This document shows, piece after piece, positions 25,261 to 36,899 of a stretch of 64,000 nucleotides of DNA. A program made the translations under genes and the position numbers. The DNA comes from Absidia repens (lineage: Eukaryota; Mucoromycota; Mucoromycetes; Mucorales; Cunninghamellaceae): contig MCGE01000015.1 in the NCBI GenBank assembly GCA_002105175.1, positions 372,001 through 436,000 of the forward strand, given 5' to 3'. A model generated the notes under the pieces. It was not told the DNA's origin, made no database searches, and worked only from the letters and a program-made list of their open reading frames with translations. Numbering within the stretch: position 1 is the first letter of the stretch; every line of letters starts with the position of its first letter.

Positions 25261-26110
25261 GTTTCAAATCCCGCACACGTGAATTTTTATTTTCTCTCAT
25301 TTTAAGCTTGTCGCTCTCTCTTTTGTTTTCCCTTTTTCCTGTCTTTAAATTCTTCATAATAGTGGCCTCTATGGAGCTATGGTGAACTTGGATTAGTGTT
25401 AGGATTAGTTTAGAAGGGATTTCAGCTCAGGGATTACAATATGCATGGGGTAACCCTTTCATTATGGATCCAGGATTTGGAACCACCATCAGTTGACCTT
25501 TTGGTATCTTCATTAGCTTAGCTTAATGTTAGTTTGTCATAGTTTGCATCTATATTTGAATAAAGTATGTCTCATTATTTTTGCTTTAATAAACAAATGC
25601 CGCAATATTCTCTCTCATTATGGCTTGTGCAGTAGAACCCTTTTTTTATTAATATTACCCTGATTATTTGTTGTTGACTGTTGCTGTACTTCAATAAAAG
25701 ATATGCCTTCAGCGTCTCTCTTGCCTTGTAAATAGATACTTTTTTACACCCGTCCCTTTAGATTAGTGTTGATCATTCTTCAGATCTTGCTTTTGCCTTC
25801 ATTATGCTTCCTCCAATAGATTCCTTTTCATAATGAACCTCTCGCCTTTAGTTTTAGTATATATCAATATGCTTCAATAAAATATGCCTTTTTATGAACC
25901 ATTCCCTATCTCATATTATTGTATAAAACGTCTCTTTTGTGGGTATTTTCTCTAGCACCTAAAACGAACTCACCCACTGTGACCACTCATCACTCCCCTC
26001 TCAAGTTCATTTGGTTGATTGACTGATGTAGGTCGCTTAAATATAAAATGGGTTCCTATTTCTAGTTGATTGATTACATCAATGAACATATGGCATATCG
26101 TTGTATCCGT
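25261..26110 (+). repeat. Dispersed non-coding repeat, copy B
   Basis: Begins with TTTCAAATCCCGCACACGTG, then pyrimidine-rich DNA, the core TTCAGCTCAGGGATTACAAT and ATGCATGGGGTAACCC. Modules are TTTGAATAAAGTATGTCTC, CTTCAATAAAAGATATGCC and GCTTCAATAAAATATGCC. Same order as the other copies. No coding frame. Confidence 0.78.
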
Positions 26111-27245
26111 CGCTATACTATAGAGCTTTTTCCCTTGCTTTTTGACAGAAGCCCGTTACAGTAAAAAAAAAAGCTTGAGTTTTGGTTTTGCAACGTTCGC
26201 ACCTATTGTGGATATTACTAAGCCTAGTTGTGCAGTCAATGTCCCCAACTTGTTGTAAGTCATTTTACTCTGCTTTCTATCTCACATAATATGGCTGCTT
26301 TTTCCTCCTGGGGCTCCAAGACTGGTTTGCAGTCTTAGGTCACGTAATATCAATAGCGGAGCCTTATTCCAGTTTTACTATGCATTCATAGTATTCATTG
26401 TAGGCTGTGGTACAAGCGTAGTCTTCCCGATAGAATATTATAACCTCCACTTGACCGGAATACCTTACACACACCCAGTTTAGTATTTTTATTTATACAT
26501 ACGGTATAATAAAAAACATAAAGGCTTAAAGAAGTATCCTAGTAAAGTGCGTAAAAGGTGGAGTCGTCTAAACCCCATTCTCATTTCTGACACCCAGGAG
26601 AGTCTGTCACTCCAAAAACTCCGACCGGACCGCCAGAGTGTTAATTATAAATTAATGTAATTCCAGGACTTACGACTCGGCTGGATAGCAGGTATGTCGA
26701 TGAGTTGAAAATAAATAATAAAAAAAGGAGAGGGAGTTATTGACAAAATAGGGCAAAACCACTGACAAGGTATAAAGCGATCGTTCAGAACTTTGTGCAA
26801 TATTGGATTTTCTATTAACGACTCCTCCTTTTTTTTTTTTAGGATTTGAGCAATCATACATCGGCAAAAATCCTTTGGTGCCCGGATCAGAAACCCGAGC
26901 AACATGTTCTGGTGCGACGGTGAGCCACAAAATTCTGGGATGGCTTTTTGATTTCATTAGTTTTACTCCCTCCCTTCCCCCCTGTCTCCCATCTTGAATG
27001 CTATTCGTTATCATTTAGATTGTATTTATTGTTATTGTTGTCTTGGATTTTCGGATTGCATTTTAACACAATCTCCATTCATGCCAAAATGGAGGGATAA
27101 AGAAATAGAATAAAAATCAAGCTTGATGCCAGTCGCTCACGTGAAGTCGGCGGAGTGGGGCATTTTTTTTTTTTAATAAATCATTTTTTGATGTAGTCTC
27201 AATTTATTTTGTGTCTTTTGTTTCTTTTTTTATTTTATAAAAAAT
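26111..27245. other. Intergenic, repeat copy B to Sel1 gene
   Basis: Unique DNA apart from the short shared element at 26588-26655. Open frames on both strands around 26645-27014 have no recognisable content. T-rich leader just before 27246. Confidence 0.45.
26588..26655 (+). repeat. Short dispersed element, second family, copy 1
   Basis: TGACACCCA, CCAAAA-CTCC and CCAGAG-GTT-ATTAT occur here and at 63334-63396 with exactly the same spacing (45 bases from the first block to CCAGAG). Possibly the edge of a degraded retroelement. Confidence 0.55.
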
Positions 27246-29236
27246 ATGACAACTTTACAGCAATTCCTTCAAGGAACACCTTCTGCTCTTCACAGTCAAA
27301 AAGGTACGTTCGATAAATTATTACAACACAGAAATATTATTAATTTTTTTATTAACCACCTTTCCGACCCCTTTATGTTTTGGTTTCTATGTAGTTATCG
27401 AATTGTTACAGTCATCCCATGTCAAGCACAATCCACTTTTATTCAACCACGCTGTACAATATCTTCGCATAAAAGCCATCAAGGTAAAAGAAATAAAAAA
27501 TAGTATTTTTCAAAATATACAGCGGTTTGCTTATCCAACTTGTTTTGTTGCAAATGGCGTTCTAGGGAGATGTGGGTGCTAAAGTCAAACTTGGTACAAT
27601 CTTGGATGGACAATTGATGACAGCGGCGGCCGCTCAAGGTGATGGCGATACTACTCAATGGCAGGAGGTCTTGGATAAACGAGAAGCTGAACTTTGGGGG
27701 CAATGTATTTTCGATCGGTGGTTGTCATCGGCCATCACACCTTGTCTGGGACTTGTGGAATCTGACCTTCTCGCTCGACAAAAAAGTAACAGCACTACTA
27801 ACACTAGTACTGGCGATGATATCCCAAGTGGAGATGCGAAATCTAATGACATGAACGACAATGACAATAGCAATGATGGCAACAATATTCGCTATTTCCG
27901 ACTAGTTGACACTATTCTAGAACTCGCGGACTCTCAAGACGCAGCAGCGACGACCAACGACAGCTCGGAGCAAACACAGCAGCAGCAACGACAGAATACC
28001 GGCAGCAGTATAAAAGGTGATATGTGTTATTTGATTGGACTCATGCGACTCAAGGGTGCTGGTTTGGAAAAGGATATCCAACGAGCGGTAGATTACTTCA
28101 AAAAAGCTAGTGCTCTGGAACATGATGGTGCAAGTTATCAACTGGCGATGATGATGGAAGACCACTATCGATATCCTGAACTTTATGATATGGATGAAAG
28201 TGTGGCTTTATACGAAAAGATGGTGACTGGCAAGAAAAGAAAAAGGGCGGCGTCAGTAATGGATCAGCTACATCAACTTCATCAGCATTGAACCAAGGGA
28301 GCAATGGTGGTATAGTGGCATTATCGGGACCGGATGCACGAGCGTTGACCAAACTAGCACGTGTCTATTATGAAGGGGATCATCGAGGCCAATCACAGGA
28401 CTTGGAAAAGGCATATCAATACGCAAGAAAGGTGGCCGAACGGAATGGGGAAAAATACTGTCAATTCATGGTGGGCGATATTTTATTACGGAAAAATGAC
28501 ATTCAGCAGTCTCTGTTTTGGTTGGCGCAGTCTGGTCAGCAAGGATTCCCATTAGCGATTGAAGCTCTGGCTCGTATTTACTTTGAAGGTCGTCCACCTA
28601 TGGTCAAACAGGATTTTGAAATTGCTCGTGAATGGTGTCTCAAAGGGGATGATATTTGGCCATCAGGATTGGGTTACTGTCAGTCATGCTTAGGTGATAT
28701 GTATCGTCAAGGTTTAGGTGTGCCCAAGGACCAAATGAAATCGTTTGAATATTATCAAAAGGCTGCCAGTCAACAAGATTCTCCACAAAACTATGCTCGA
28801 TACATGTTGGGTGAAATGTAAATATTAAGAAACAAAACAAAACAAAAAAAAAAAACAAAAAACAAAAAAAAACAAGCAGATGTAGTTTGCAGTGTGTGTG
28901 CGATCGAGTATGTATTCGGATTACTAACTATTTCTTATTTTTTCTTTGTCTCAAATCCAATTTTATAGGTTTTATCATGGTGATGGATGGATTCAAAATA
29001 TACCTGTGGCCAAGGATTATTATCAGATTGCTGCTCAAGAACAATATGAACCGGCACGCCAACGATTACTGGAAATTGAATCAAGCGAACAACTGGAAAT
29101 GGAACAAAAATCGATGCCTCAACAAAGAGTACCAAGCAAACCTTGGAAGTTTCTGTCGCTATTTGGTAGTCGACGAAAAGCATCTTCAAATTCTCTTAAC
29201 TACTCCCCTACCCCTCTCACCACCACTTCACTTTAG
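27246..29236 (+). CDS. Sel1-repeat protein (frame break or unusual intron near 28200-28285)
   Basis: Exons 27246-27303, 27395-27483, 27566 onward, and 28969-29236. The protein is a solenoid of five or six Sel1 repeats: YLIGLMRLKGAGLEKDIQ-type, LARVYYEGDHRGQSQDLEKA, ALARIYFEGRPPMVKQDF, CLGDMYRQGLGVPKDQMKSF, MLGEMFYHGDGWIQNIPVAK. Sel1 proteins are scaffolds in ERAD, chitin synthase control and signalling; no membrane segment or partner motif narrows this one. The reading frame changes between DESVALYEKMVTG and NQGSNGGIVALSG. Either an intron with a poor GTGTGG donor at 28200 and an acceptor ending at 28267 or 28285 restores frame (532 or 526 residues), or one base is missing around the AAGAAAAGAAAAAGGG run (28234-28247), giving about 555 residues. 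The second fits the repeat pattern better, because the intron would delete half a repeat. Confidence 0.75.
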
Positions 29237-29773
29237 GATAGAAATACCCCCCCAAAAAAAATCATTTTATTTATTTGTAGATATTACATTAGATTCATGA
29301 ATAAATTATATATATTTTCTTTTTTATAATAAACTTTTTTATGCTTGTGCGTATTTGTTTGTCTCTGGTTTTTTTCTGTTTTGTTTCTTATAGAAGTAGC
29401 GCGTGGGAAATTGTGAAATCACTCGTCATTGTCGCAATCTAATCATGTCACATGAATTCAACCTATCGATAGATGGTAATCATCATTTGGTAACACATAT
29501 GTGGCTCCGACAACTGTTAAAATATATATTAAAAAGAAAAAAACTCTCACATCAGCTCATGCCGTTTTGCTTGGTAATGCCAAAACTAGTCTAACAATGT
29601 ACTCTCCTGGGGGGCCGCGGTACTATTTTAAAAGTCCGTCAAACTTATGCGTGGGTCAAAAAGCATAAAAATGCTTTCTTATTTATTCATTTTTCCCTTT
29701 CTAGCTCTTCCGCTTTTTTCTTTTTTTTCTCTCTCATTTTTACCACAACCAGTACTTTCAAAATACAAACACA
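29237..29773. promoter_or_regulatory. Intergenic region upstream of EGT1
   Basis: 537 bases. It holds the 3' end of the Sel1 gene (AATAAATT near 29300, AATAAAC near 29326) and a CT-rich tract at about 29690-29740, just upstream of the EGT1 start. No specific site assigned. Confidence 0.45.
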
Positions 29774-32758
29774 ATGATTCCTTCAAGAGATGTTGTTTCT
29801 CCTGTTCAGACATATACCATTCTTGACATTCGGACTCCAGATGCTTCATCAGTGAACAAGCTGGTGAAATCTACTCAAGGCGTGTCGCAACAAACCACAC
29901 TATCGGGTATACCTTCAGGCGACGTGGCAGCTCCTCCCTCTCCTCCTCCCTCGACTCATCCTTCTGTGGAAGACGCATTCAATAGTGCTGACTTGGTGGA
30001 TACTATTTTGGACTCTCTTGATCAACCTCAATCATTAAAGTCCATTCCTACCTTTGTGCTCTATGATACTCTTGGACTACAACTTTTCGACCAAATTACT
30101 TGCCTAGATGAGTATTATCTGACCAATGCTGAACGTGCTATCTTACAAGAACACGCCGATGACCTTGCTGACAGGGTGAAAAATGGTTCCATCATCATTG
30201 AATTGGGCGCTGGGTAAGTCATAGAACGAGAGAGGGGAATTACAGGGCCGGAGAGAATAGGATTGGATATTATCCGGCCATTATGATTTGATAAATTTTA
30301 CTGATTCATTTGAATTTTATTTATCACATTTAACAGGTCACTCAAAAAAACCGAATTGATATTGAAGGCCATGGAAAAGAAGAAGAAGCGCGTTACATAC
30401 TACGCTTTGGATTTGGACCAACATGAACTGGAAAAATCACTTTCTTCTCTTGGTGGACAATTCAACTATGTGCAGCTGGTTGGGCTTCTGGGAACATATG
30501 AACAAGGGATTCCATGGCTGAGTCAGCAATACACAAGTCGCGGCACTCCAAAAGTGGTTCTTTGGTTGGGTAGTTCCATTGGCAATCAGTCACGTCAAGA
30601 ATCTGCCACCTTTTTACGTCGCTTACAGCGTACTTGCTTGCAACCAGGTGATCTCTGTGTAATTGGATTTGACCGCAGAAATGACCCCTCTGTTATATCC
30701 AAGGCCTACGATGACTCTCAGGGTGTGACTCGACGCTTTATTATGAACGGCTTGGACCATGTCAATGTTATCCTTGGACAAACTCTCTTCCACCAAGACG
30801 ATTTCGATTATGACTCCCGATATCAATCTCATTATGGCAGACACGTGGCTCACTACCGTGCAAAGAAGGATCTGACACTGACTTACTCCCGAAAAAATGA
30901 CAATGAAAAGCAGCAGCAACTCAAGAATGAAACCTCCAATTCTCCCTTGCGCATAAAGGTGGCGAAGAATGAACTGATCCACGTGGAACACTCTTACAAA
31001 TACAACATGAATGAAATCGCGCACATTCTCAACGCGGCGGAGTTGGACATGGTGGAACAATGGTTGGATCCGCAGCGTCAATATCGTTTGGTGGTAGCCG
31101 AATGTCGTCCTTTCCATTTTGAACGTGATATTCAAGGCACTTTAGCAACACTCTTCCCTTACGACGATTATCAGAATGACGTAACTATGGACCGACCGGA
31201 ACATCTCAACTGTGCCACATGTGACACTGGTACCTCGTCCATCCAACAAGCACAACAAGTGGAAGCAAATTCGGCTGGCAGCTTGATCAACATCACTGGA
31301 TCTCGCCATTGGCCCCAAGCAGTGCCCTCGTTGCATGAATGGGAACAACTCTGGACAAGCTGGGATATAGTGACACAGACAATGCTGAACCACAAAACGA
31401 TGCTCTTTGAACGACCCATTGCTCTCCGACACCCTTTTATCTTTTATTTGGGCCACATTCCCGCCTTTTTGGACATTATGCTCACCCGGCACCAAGCTGA
31501 TCAAGAAGTGGCCATGATGGAAAATCAATCCGCTCCCCAAGGAAAAACGTCACTCACCGAGCCTGCTGTGTATGCCGATATCTTTGAACGAGGCATCGAC
31601 CCTGATATGGATGACCCTACCCAATGCAACCCTCACTCGGAAGTACCGGAAGAAAATCAGGACTGGCCTGCCGTGGAATCCATTCTACAATACCAACAAA
31701 CCGTACGCCACCGACTTCGAAAGCTGCTTTTGCATTGGGATGCCGAAGGATACAACTATACCAATGATGCCCTGGCGTGGATGGTACCCTCTCGACAACG
31801 GGCCGCTCGTGTGGTTTGGCTGTGCTTTGAACATGAAGCCATGCATTTAGAAACGCTTCTCTACATGTTGGTGCAAAGTCCAAATATCAATCATCCGGCC
31901 GTGGCTCCTCCTGCTTGGTATTATAGTCAACAACAACAACAGCAGCAGCAGCAGCAGCAACAACAACCAATGTTTGATATTTTATCACCGGCACCGCTGA
32001 TGACCTTCAACACCGACACAACTGTACAACTGGGACATGACGATGAAGAAGCAATGGACGGGAAAAAGACCTTTGAAACGGTGGAATTCGGCTGGGATAA
32101 CGAACATCCAAAACGTATGGTGCCTGTGTCCCCTTTTGAAATCCAATATCGACCTGTAACCAATGGAGAATATTGGCAATTCTGGAAACAACAACAACAA
32201 CAACAGCAAAAGGAGTCCACATTAGCAGCATGGTGGCCAGCTTCATGGAACGATCTCAGTGAGTGTACAACTACAACACCTAAAATTAAGACAAGCTTTG
32301 GATGGTGCGATTTTAGTGTAGCGGTGCACTGGCCAGTACAAGTGTCTAGTGTCCAAGCCGATGCCTATGCGAATGCCATGCACATGCGACTCCCTACCGA
32401 AGAAGAATGGACTCTTTTCCGAAACACCATCAATACGGCCAAAGAAGGTGCGCCACGGAATATTGCCAACATTGGATTTGCGTCATGGACACCTTTACCT
32501 TTGAACAACGATCAAGTCCATGTAGTAGGTGATGTGTGGGAATGGACCAGCTCGGAATGGCAGGCGCATCAAGGGTTTATATCGAGTCAGTTGTATCCTG
32601 GTTACTCCGCCGATTTCTTTGATGGCAAGCACCGTGTTGTTTTGGGTGGCAGCTGGGCAACGCATCCTCGCATTGCAGAACGTCCCTCTTTTAGAAACTG
32701 GTATCAAGCAGCTTATCCTTATGTCTTTAGTGGCTTTAGACTTTGTCGATCGTTATAG
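29774..32758 (+). CDS. EGT1: Ergothioneine biosynthesis protein Egt1 (methyltransferase-DinB-FGE fusion)
   Basis: Two exons, 29774-30213 and 30337-32758, 953 residues. Order: EgtD-like SAM methyltransferase (~60-390; TFVLYDTLGLQLFDQIT, LDEYYLTNAERAIL, IIELGAGSLKKTE, VLWLGSSIGNQSRQE, GFDRRNDPSV); DinB_2 iron-binding domain (~430-660, with EHEAMHLETLLYML holding the H-x3-H-x-E set); FGE-sulfatase domain (~700-953, VTNGEYWQFW, MRLPTEEEW, GDVWEWTSSEWQ, VVLGGSWATHPR, FSGFRLCRSL). It first trimethylates histidine to hercynine and then couples it oxidatively to cysteine, giving hercynylcysteine sulfoxide. A pure glutamine tract (~15 Gln) sits in the DinB-FGE linker, and a second Gln run lies inside the FGE part. 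The intron falls directly after the GxG of the SAM motif. Length and architecture match ascomycete Egt1. Confidence 0.96.
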
Positions 32759-33829
32759 ATTTATTTAGTGATAGAAATACCTCTCTCTCTCTCTTTTTTT
32801 TTTCCATCTCCCTCTCCCAATTTTTTTTTTTCTTCTTCTTTTGTTATATGATATATCTTTTCCCCGCTTCCCCTGGCGTTCAGTTTGTGCCTTATTTTAC
32901 GAATACGATTTATCCTTTTTTTGGTTTTCTATGTCCGCAGTTGCTCGCCTGTTGGTTCTTTTTTTTTTTTTTTTTTTTTTAGGCAACTGTTATTATCACA
33001 GTACTATTGGGGTGGTGAAGGATGTTGACTTTGAAGTAGAAATATATATATATGTATATATATCTGTGATTTGACAAGAAGATGGGCGGCTGGGCAGAGA
33101 TGGGTGCACGGAATGGAATTGATGTGGAAAACAGGGGAATGCTTCAGGCTTAGGTGTATGACAAATTTGGAAAACCGTATGTGCAAAGGTAAAGCAATGG
33201 AAAAAATGCAAGTCAAAAAAATATATAATTGTACTCACTTTATGCTTAGGAAGTCGGGGAGGGTGGGCCTTATTCAATAGATTGACGATACGATAGAACT
33301 GCTTGGAGCTTCATGGGATGCCTCCAAAAGGAACGAGTATCAATGCAATTTATATAAATCAAGCGACGCTGTACCATCTATGTTTGGATTTGGATTTGGT
33401 GCTTTGTCTAGATTTAGTGCAATTTTTTTTTAGTTTAGATTAGTTGGTATTTCCAGGTTCAATAAAAAATGGTTGTGATTTTTGCCAATGATATACATTT
33501 GTTTAGTATATTGTCAATTTTATACAAAATGGGGTGCATTATATATTAATTACAGGACGGCGAAATAGTATGCCATCTATCACGTCGTTGAAAAATGATG
33601 TCTTTAATTTGATTATTCTAAAAAAAATAAAAAAAAAGGTCTACTGGATGTCAGAGGAGAGGCTACTGAGATGTGGTTTTTGATGGTTTAAAAACACGCC
33701 AACCGACATCAGCTTTGGACTTCATTTTGTCTTCTATATACCACACCCACAAACAAAATAAAAACAAGAATAATGAGCTGAGAATACATAGTGCTGTATG
33801 CCCTGCTTAACGGAAGTTGCGCTCGGGAA
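32759..33829. other. Intergenic, EGT1 to repeat copy D
   Basis: CT-rich and T-run-rich at the EGT1 3' flank (a T-run at about 32960-32980), then unique DNA. Open frames near 32996-33280 lack recognisable content. AATAAAAAATGG near 33461 may be a transcript end. Confidence 0.45.
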
Positions 33830-34760
33830 ATGGTCTAGGTCGATTGACATGAATGATGGAGCGGAAATAGAGCTACGATTCATTTTATGTAATCTATAAC
33901 TGTCAACCAGCCATTTGATCTCTGGGGGATAAGCACTAACAGTAAGTTATCAACCAGTCCCTAAATCTTTACGGGGAAAAGTCGTCATAGTGGGTAAACT
34001 AGAAAGCAAACGTTTGGTAGGACGCTCACATAATAGATGCAATAGCTACATTGTTCATTACACGATAGGTCATAGTATTGTTAATAAAAAAAAAACATAT
34101 TTTATTTAAGCATATTTGAAAGATACTAAAACGAAAGGAGAGAGGTTCATTGTAGCAAGGTGTTTAAAGGAGGGATCTATGGGATGAAGCATGTAGGAGA
34201 TTAATGGTTGATTTGAAGAATGATCAATACTAATCTAGAGGAGCGGTTGTAAAATGGGTGCACATATTTTACAAGGCAGAAGAATGACTGAAGATTGTCT
34301 TTATTATTGTTATTGTTATTGTTATTGAAACACAACAAACGATCAATTCTAACCAAATGGGATTGATTGCTAATAAAAAAAGGAATCTATTTTGTAAAAC
34401 ATGAAAGCGACTAATGGAGTATATTTCATTGAGACAAGTAAAAAGGGATATATTTTTCATACATAAATACAAACTATGGACAAACTAGCACTAAACTAAT
34501 CTAGAGGCTCCAAAAAGCATAACTAATGGTGGTCAAGAATCCTGAATCCAAAATGAAAGGGTTTCCCATGCGTCTTGTAATCCCTTTGCTGAAAACGCTT
34601 CTAAACTAGTCCTGACATTACTCTAAGTTCAACATAGCCCTATAGAAGTTGAATGGTGAAGAAAAAATAAAGGGAAAAAAAAAGGAAGAGAGTCAAAAAA
34701 ATAAAAAAGGCGCGGGAATGAGAAAATAACTATTTCACGTGGGCGGGATTTGAAGAGTTG
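33830..34760 (-). repeat. Dispersed non-coding repeat, copy D (inverted)
   Basis: Read on the minus strand from 34760: TTCAAATCCCGCCCACGTGA, a pyrimidine tract, GGGATTACAAGACGCATGGG, AAACCCTTTCATTTTGGATT, then AATAAA-type modules and TGAGCGTCCTACCAAACGTT. The best-preserved terminus of the family. No coding frame. Confidence 0.78.
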
Positions 34761-35098
34761 GCTGGCGCCTCGAGTGGGCTTGGATTGTCAAAAAGGGCTG
34801 ATTCAAGCTTTGGAAGAAAGGATAGTCGAAAAAAAATTGACTATGTGTAAATTATTCATTCATCAATAAAATTTGACGGGACAAACAATAGCTGTAGGTA
34901 TAATGATAAACAATTTTATTTTCAATAGAGTCGACAATAAGATATATAATATAATACTAAAATAATAATAATAATCAAATATTGCCAAATACTATATAAA
35001 AAGGGGAATTTGATAGTAAGCAGGAGGGGGGGGAGGAAACTAAACTATTATACAAAAGAGGTGTAAAATATAAAACAATGGGTCGAACGAAAGGAGTA
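34761..35098. other. Intergenic, 3' flank of the kinase gene
   Basis: AT-rich, ATA/AATA repeats around 34935-34975. No gene seen. Confidence 0.5.
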
Positions 35099-36899
35099 TC
35101 AGCTAATCTTTGGAGCACAATGGTAATGTCGCCAGCCATTGGGTAGTTCCCCGTCATTGCATAATTCAACATTTTGAATCCAGGGACAATCTAACGCTTG
35201 ATCTATGGTCCATCGTCGTTTAGGGTCAGGGTTCAATAAATGGGAGAGACAAGTTCGCATGTCCATCGATAATACATTATGACTATTGTTGTTGGTACTG
35301 CCACCACCATCCTTGTCATGTTTTTCGCCATGAGGTTGCCATCCAGGACCTAACCAAAGATCACACTGTAGAGGATCCGAGTCACGTTGATCAAGATATC
35401 GCTGATAACTATCATCACCGCAATCCAATGCATGCGCCGCCACCATTGCAGGAGAGCCAGGTGTTGCTTTTTGGGGACAGGGGGGCGCACGATAAAAGCT
35501 GCATCTGAAGGGCAACGAACGGAATCGAATGCAAAAATAGGTCACGGCAGCGCTCCACATATCCAAGGCACGACCATCATACGCATCAGCAGCGCTCGTC
35601 AACGTCCACATTTCCGGTGACCAAAAGTTTTCCGAGCCGCACCATTCATGACATGCATGAGCTTGCTTTTCAAAACACGTTTGGACCACATCCGCCACCC
35701 CAAAATCGGCAATTTTCAATGTCCCTGCACGACTCAGAACGAGGTTTTCCGGTTTGATGTCACGATGAGCAATACCAAGCTTGTGCAAATGCTGTAATCC
35801 TAGTAACAGTTGCTTGAATAAACACGATTGTTCCATGATTGATAGTGAAGGTCGCTCTTCCAATAAGCTAAACAAATCACCACCAGCACACTTGGCGTGG
35901 AAGAAAGAAAGAAAAAATTGAAGGAGGATGAGTAAAATAATTGTGTTATGTTGTGCTACATTCACCAGATGAATTTTCACCAAAATATGGACTTACGTAT
36001 TCCATCACTGTACACCAACGTTCATGCTCATCCAACACAAGGTCCATTGTTTCCACAACATGAGGATGTCCACGAGCTGATTTGCTGATACAATATTCGT
36101 TCTGCATTCGTTTTCGATAGGTACGTTCGTCTTCATTCTTTTCCTTCTTGATGAATTCCTTCACGGCCAGAATAGCAGATGCATCATGTGATTGGACCAG
36201 TCGAATTACAGCAGTAGCGCCACTGGCAAGGTTTTTTCGGTTGCCACCTAGATGTTTCCTTTTAGCAGTAGGCTTGATATAGTGACCATATTTAGATTCG
36301 AGACGATCCACATTATCATAAGCAGGCGGATGGTTGTTGGTGTTGCTAGTACGGTGATGATTTTTAATGCCAGCAGTACCACCACCATTGGCAGTATCTG
36401 TTGTAGTGGTCCGAGAAGAGGATGATTTTAAGGATATGTTGGATTGTTGTTGGAAGTGCCGAAAAATGTTGCCCAAGGATCGACCTAGTTTCACACCGCG
36501 GCTATCGAGACCAGCAAAGCTATGGGCTGCGGAAGACCGGCGACGAAGGTAATGGCGATTCACGTCGTGGTCATTGCTATTGTTGTTGGACCTATTTGTT
36601 GCAAGAGGTTGAGCAGTTGGTGTATGAGAAGGTGAGTTGGATAAAGGGACGCTTGGTGCTGGTGAATGGCGACGCGATTGGGAATCCAGAGATTGCATGG
36701 TGGTGGTAACAGAATGAGAATGAGAGTGAAAGAGACCACCGAGTCGGCTATTTTTGTGTCGACCTAGTGCTGTTGCATTCACCGCCATTCCAGGTGCTGA
36801 ATTGCGTAGATTGGATCGAGATTTGCTTTCATATTGGTCATCCCATTGAGCGTTGTAATTTTCGTCAGGTTCGACAACAGCAGTAGCAGAAGGTGACAT
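35099..36899 (-). CDS. HAL4/SAT4-like Ser/Thr protein kinase (NPR/HAL5 family)
   Basis: Two exons, 36899-35997 and 35890-35099, 564 residues, joined in phase 0. A long Ser/Asn/His-rich N-terminus (~1-200) precedes the kinase domain. YGHYIKPTAKRKHLGGN leads into an altered glycine loop LASGATAVIRLV; the ATP lysine is in ILAVKEFIKKE. HRD is in IAHRDIKPENLVL (Asp ~344), DFG in LKIADFGVADVV (Asp ~363), and the activation segment is closed by ENFWSPEMW. The sequence YGHYIKP, the VMEY-CAGGDLFSLL hinge and the Cys-rich CHEWCGSENFWSPE loop are typical of the fungal Hal4/Sat4-Hal5 group, which controls potassium and other plasma-membrane transporters. The acceptor of the single intron is CGCCAAG without a strong pyrimidine tract. 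Target transporters cannot be inferred. Confidence 0.85.

Noticed and set aside
26645..27014. Minus-strand overlapping frames
   Set aside because: No domain or conserved motif; different frames give unrelated peptides. Intergenic with a T-run.
28220..28250. Programmed -1 frameshift in the Sel1 gene
   Set aside because: No proper X-XXY-YYZ slippery heptamer in the right frame; a missing base or odd intron is simpler.
31927..32246. Minus-strand Cys/Val/Leu-rich frames
   Set aside because: Antisense translation of the glutamine codons in EGT1.
32996..33280. Overlapping small frames after EGT1
   Set aside because: Short, mutually overlapping on both strands, no recognisable content.
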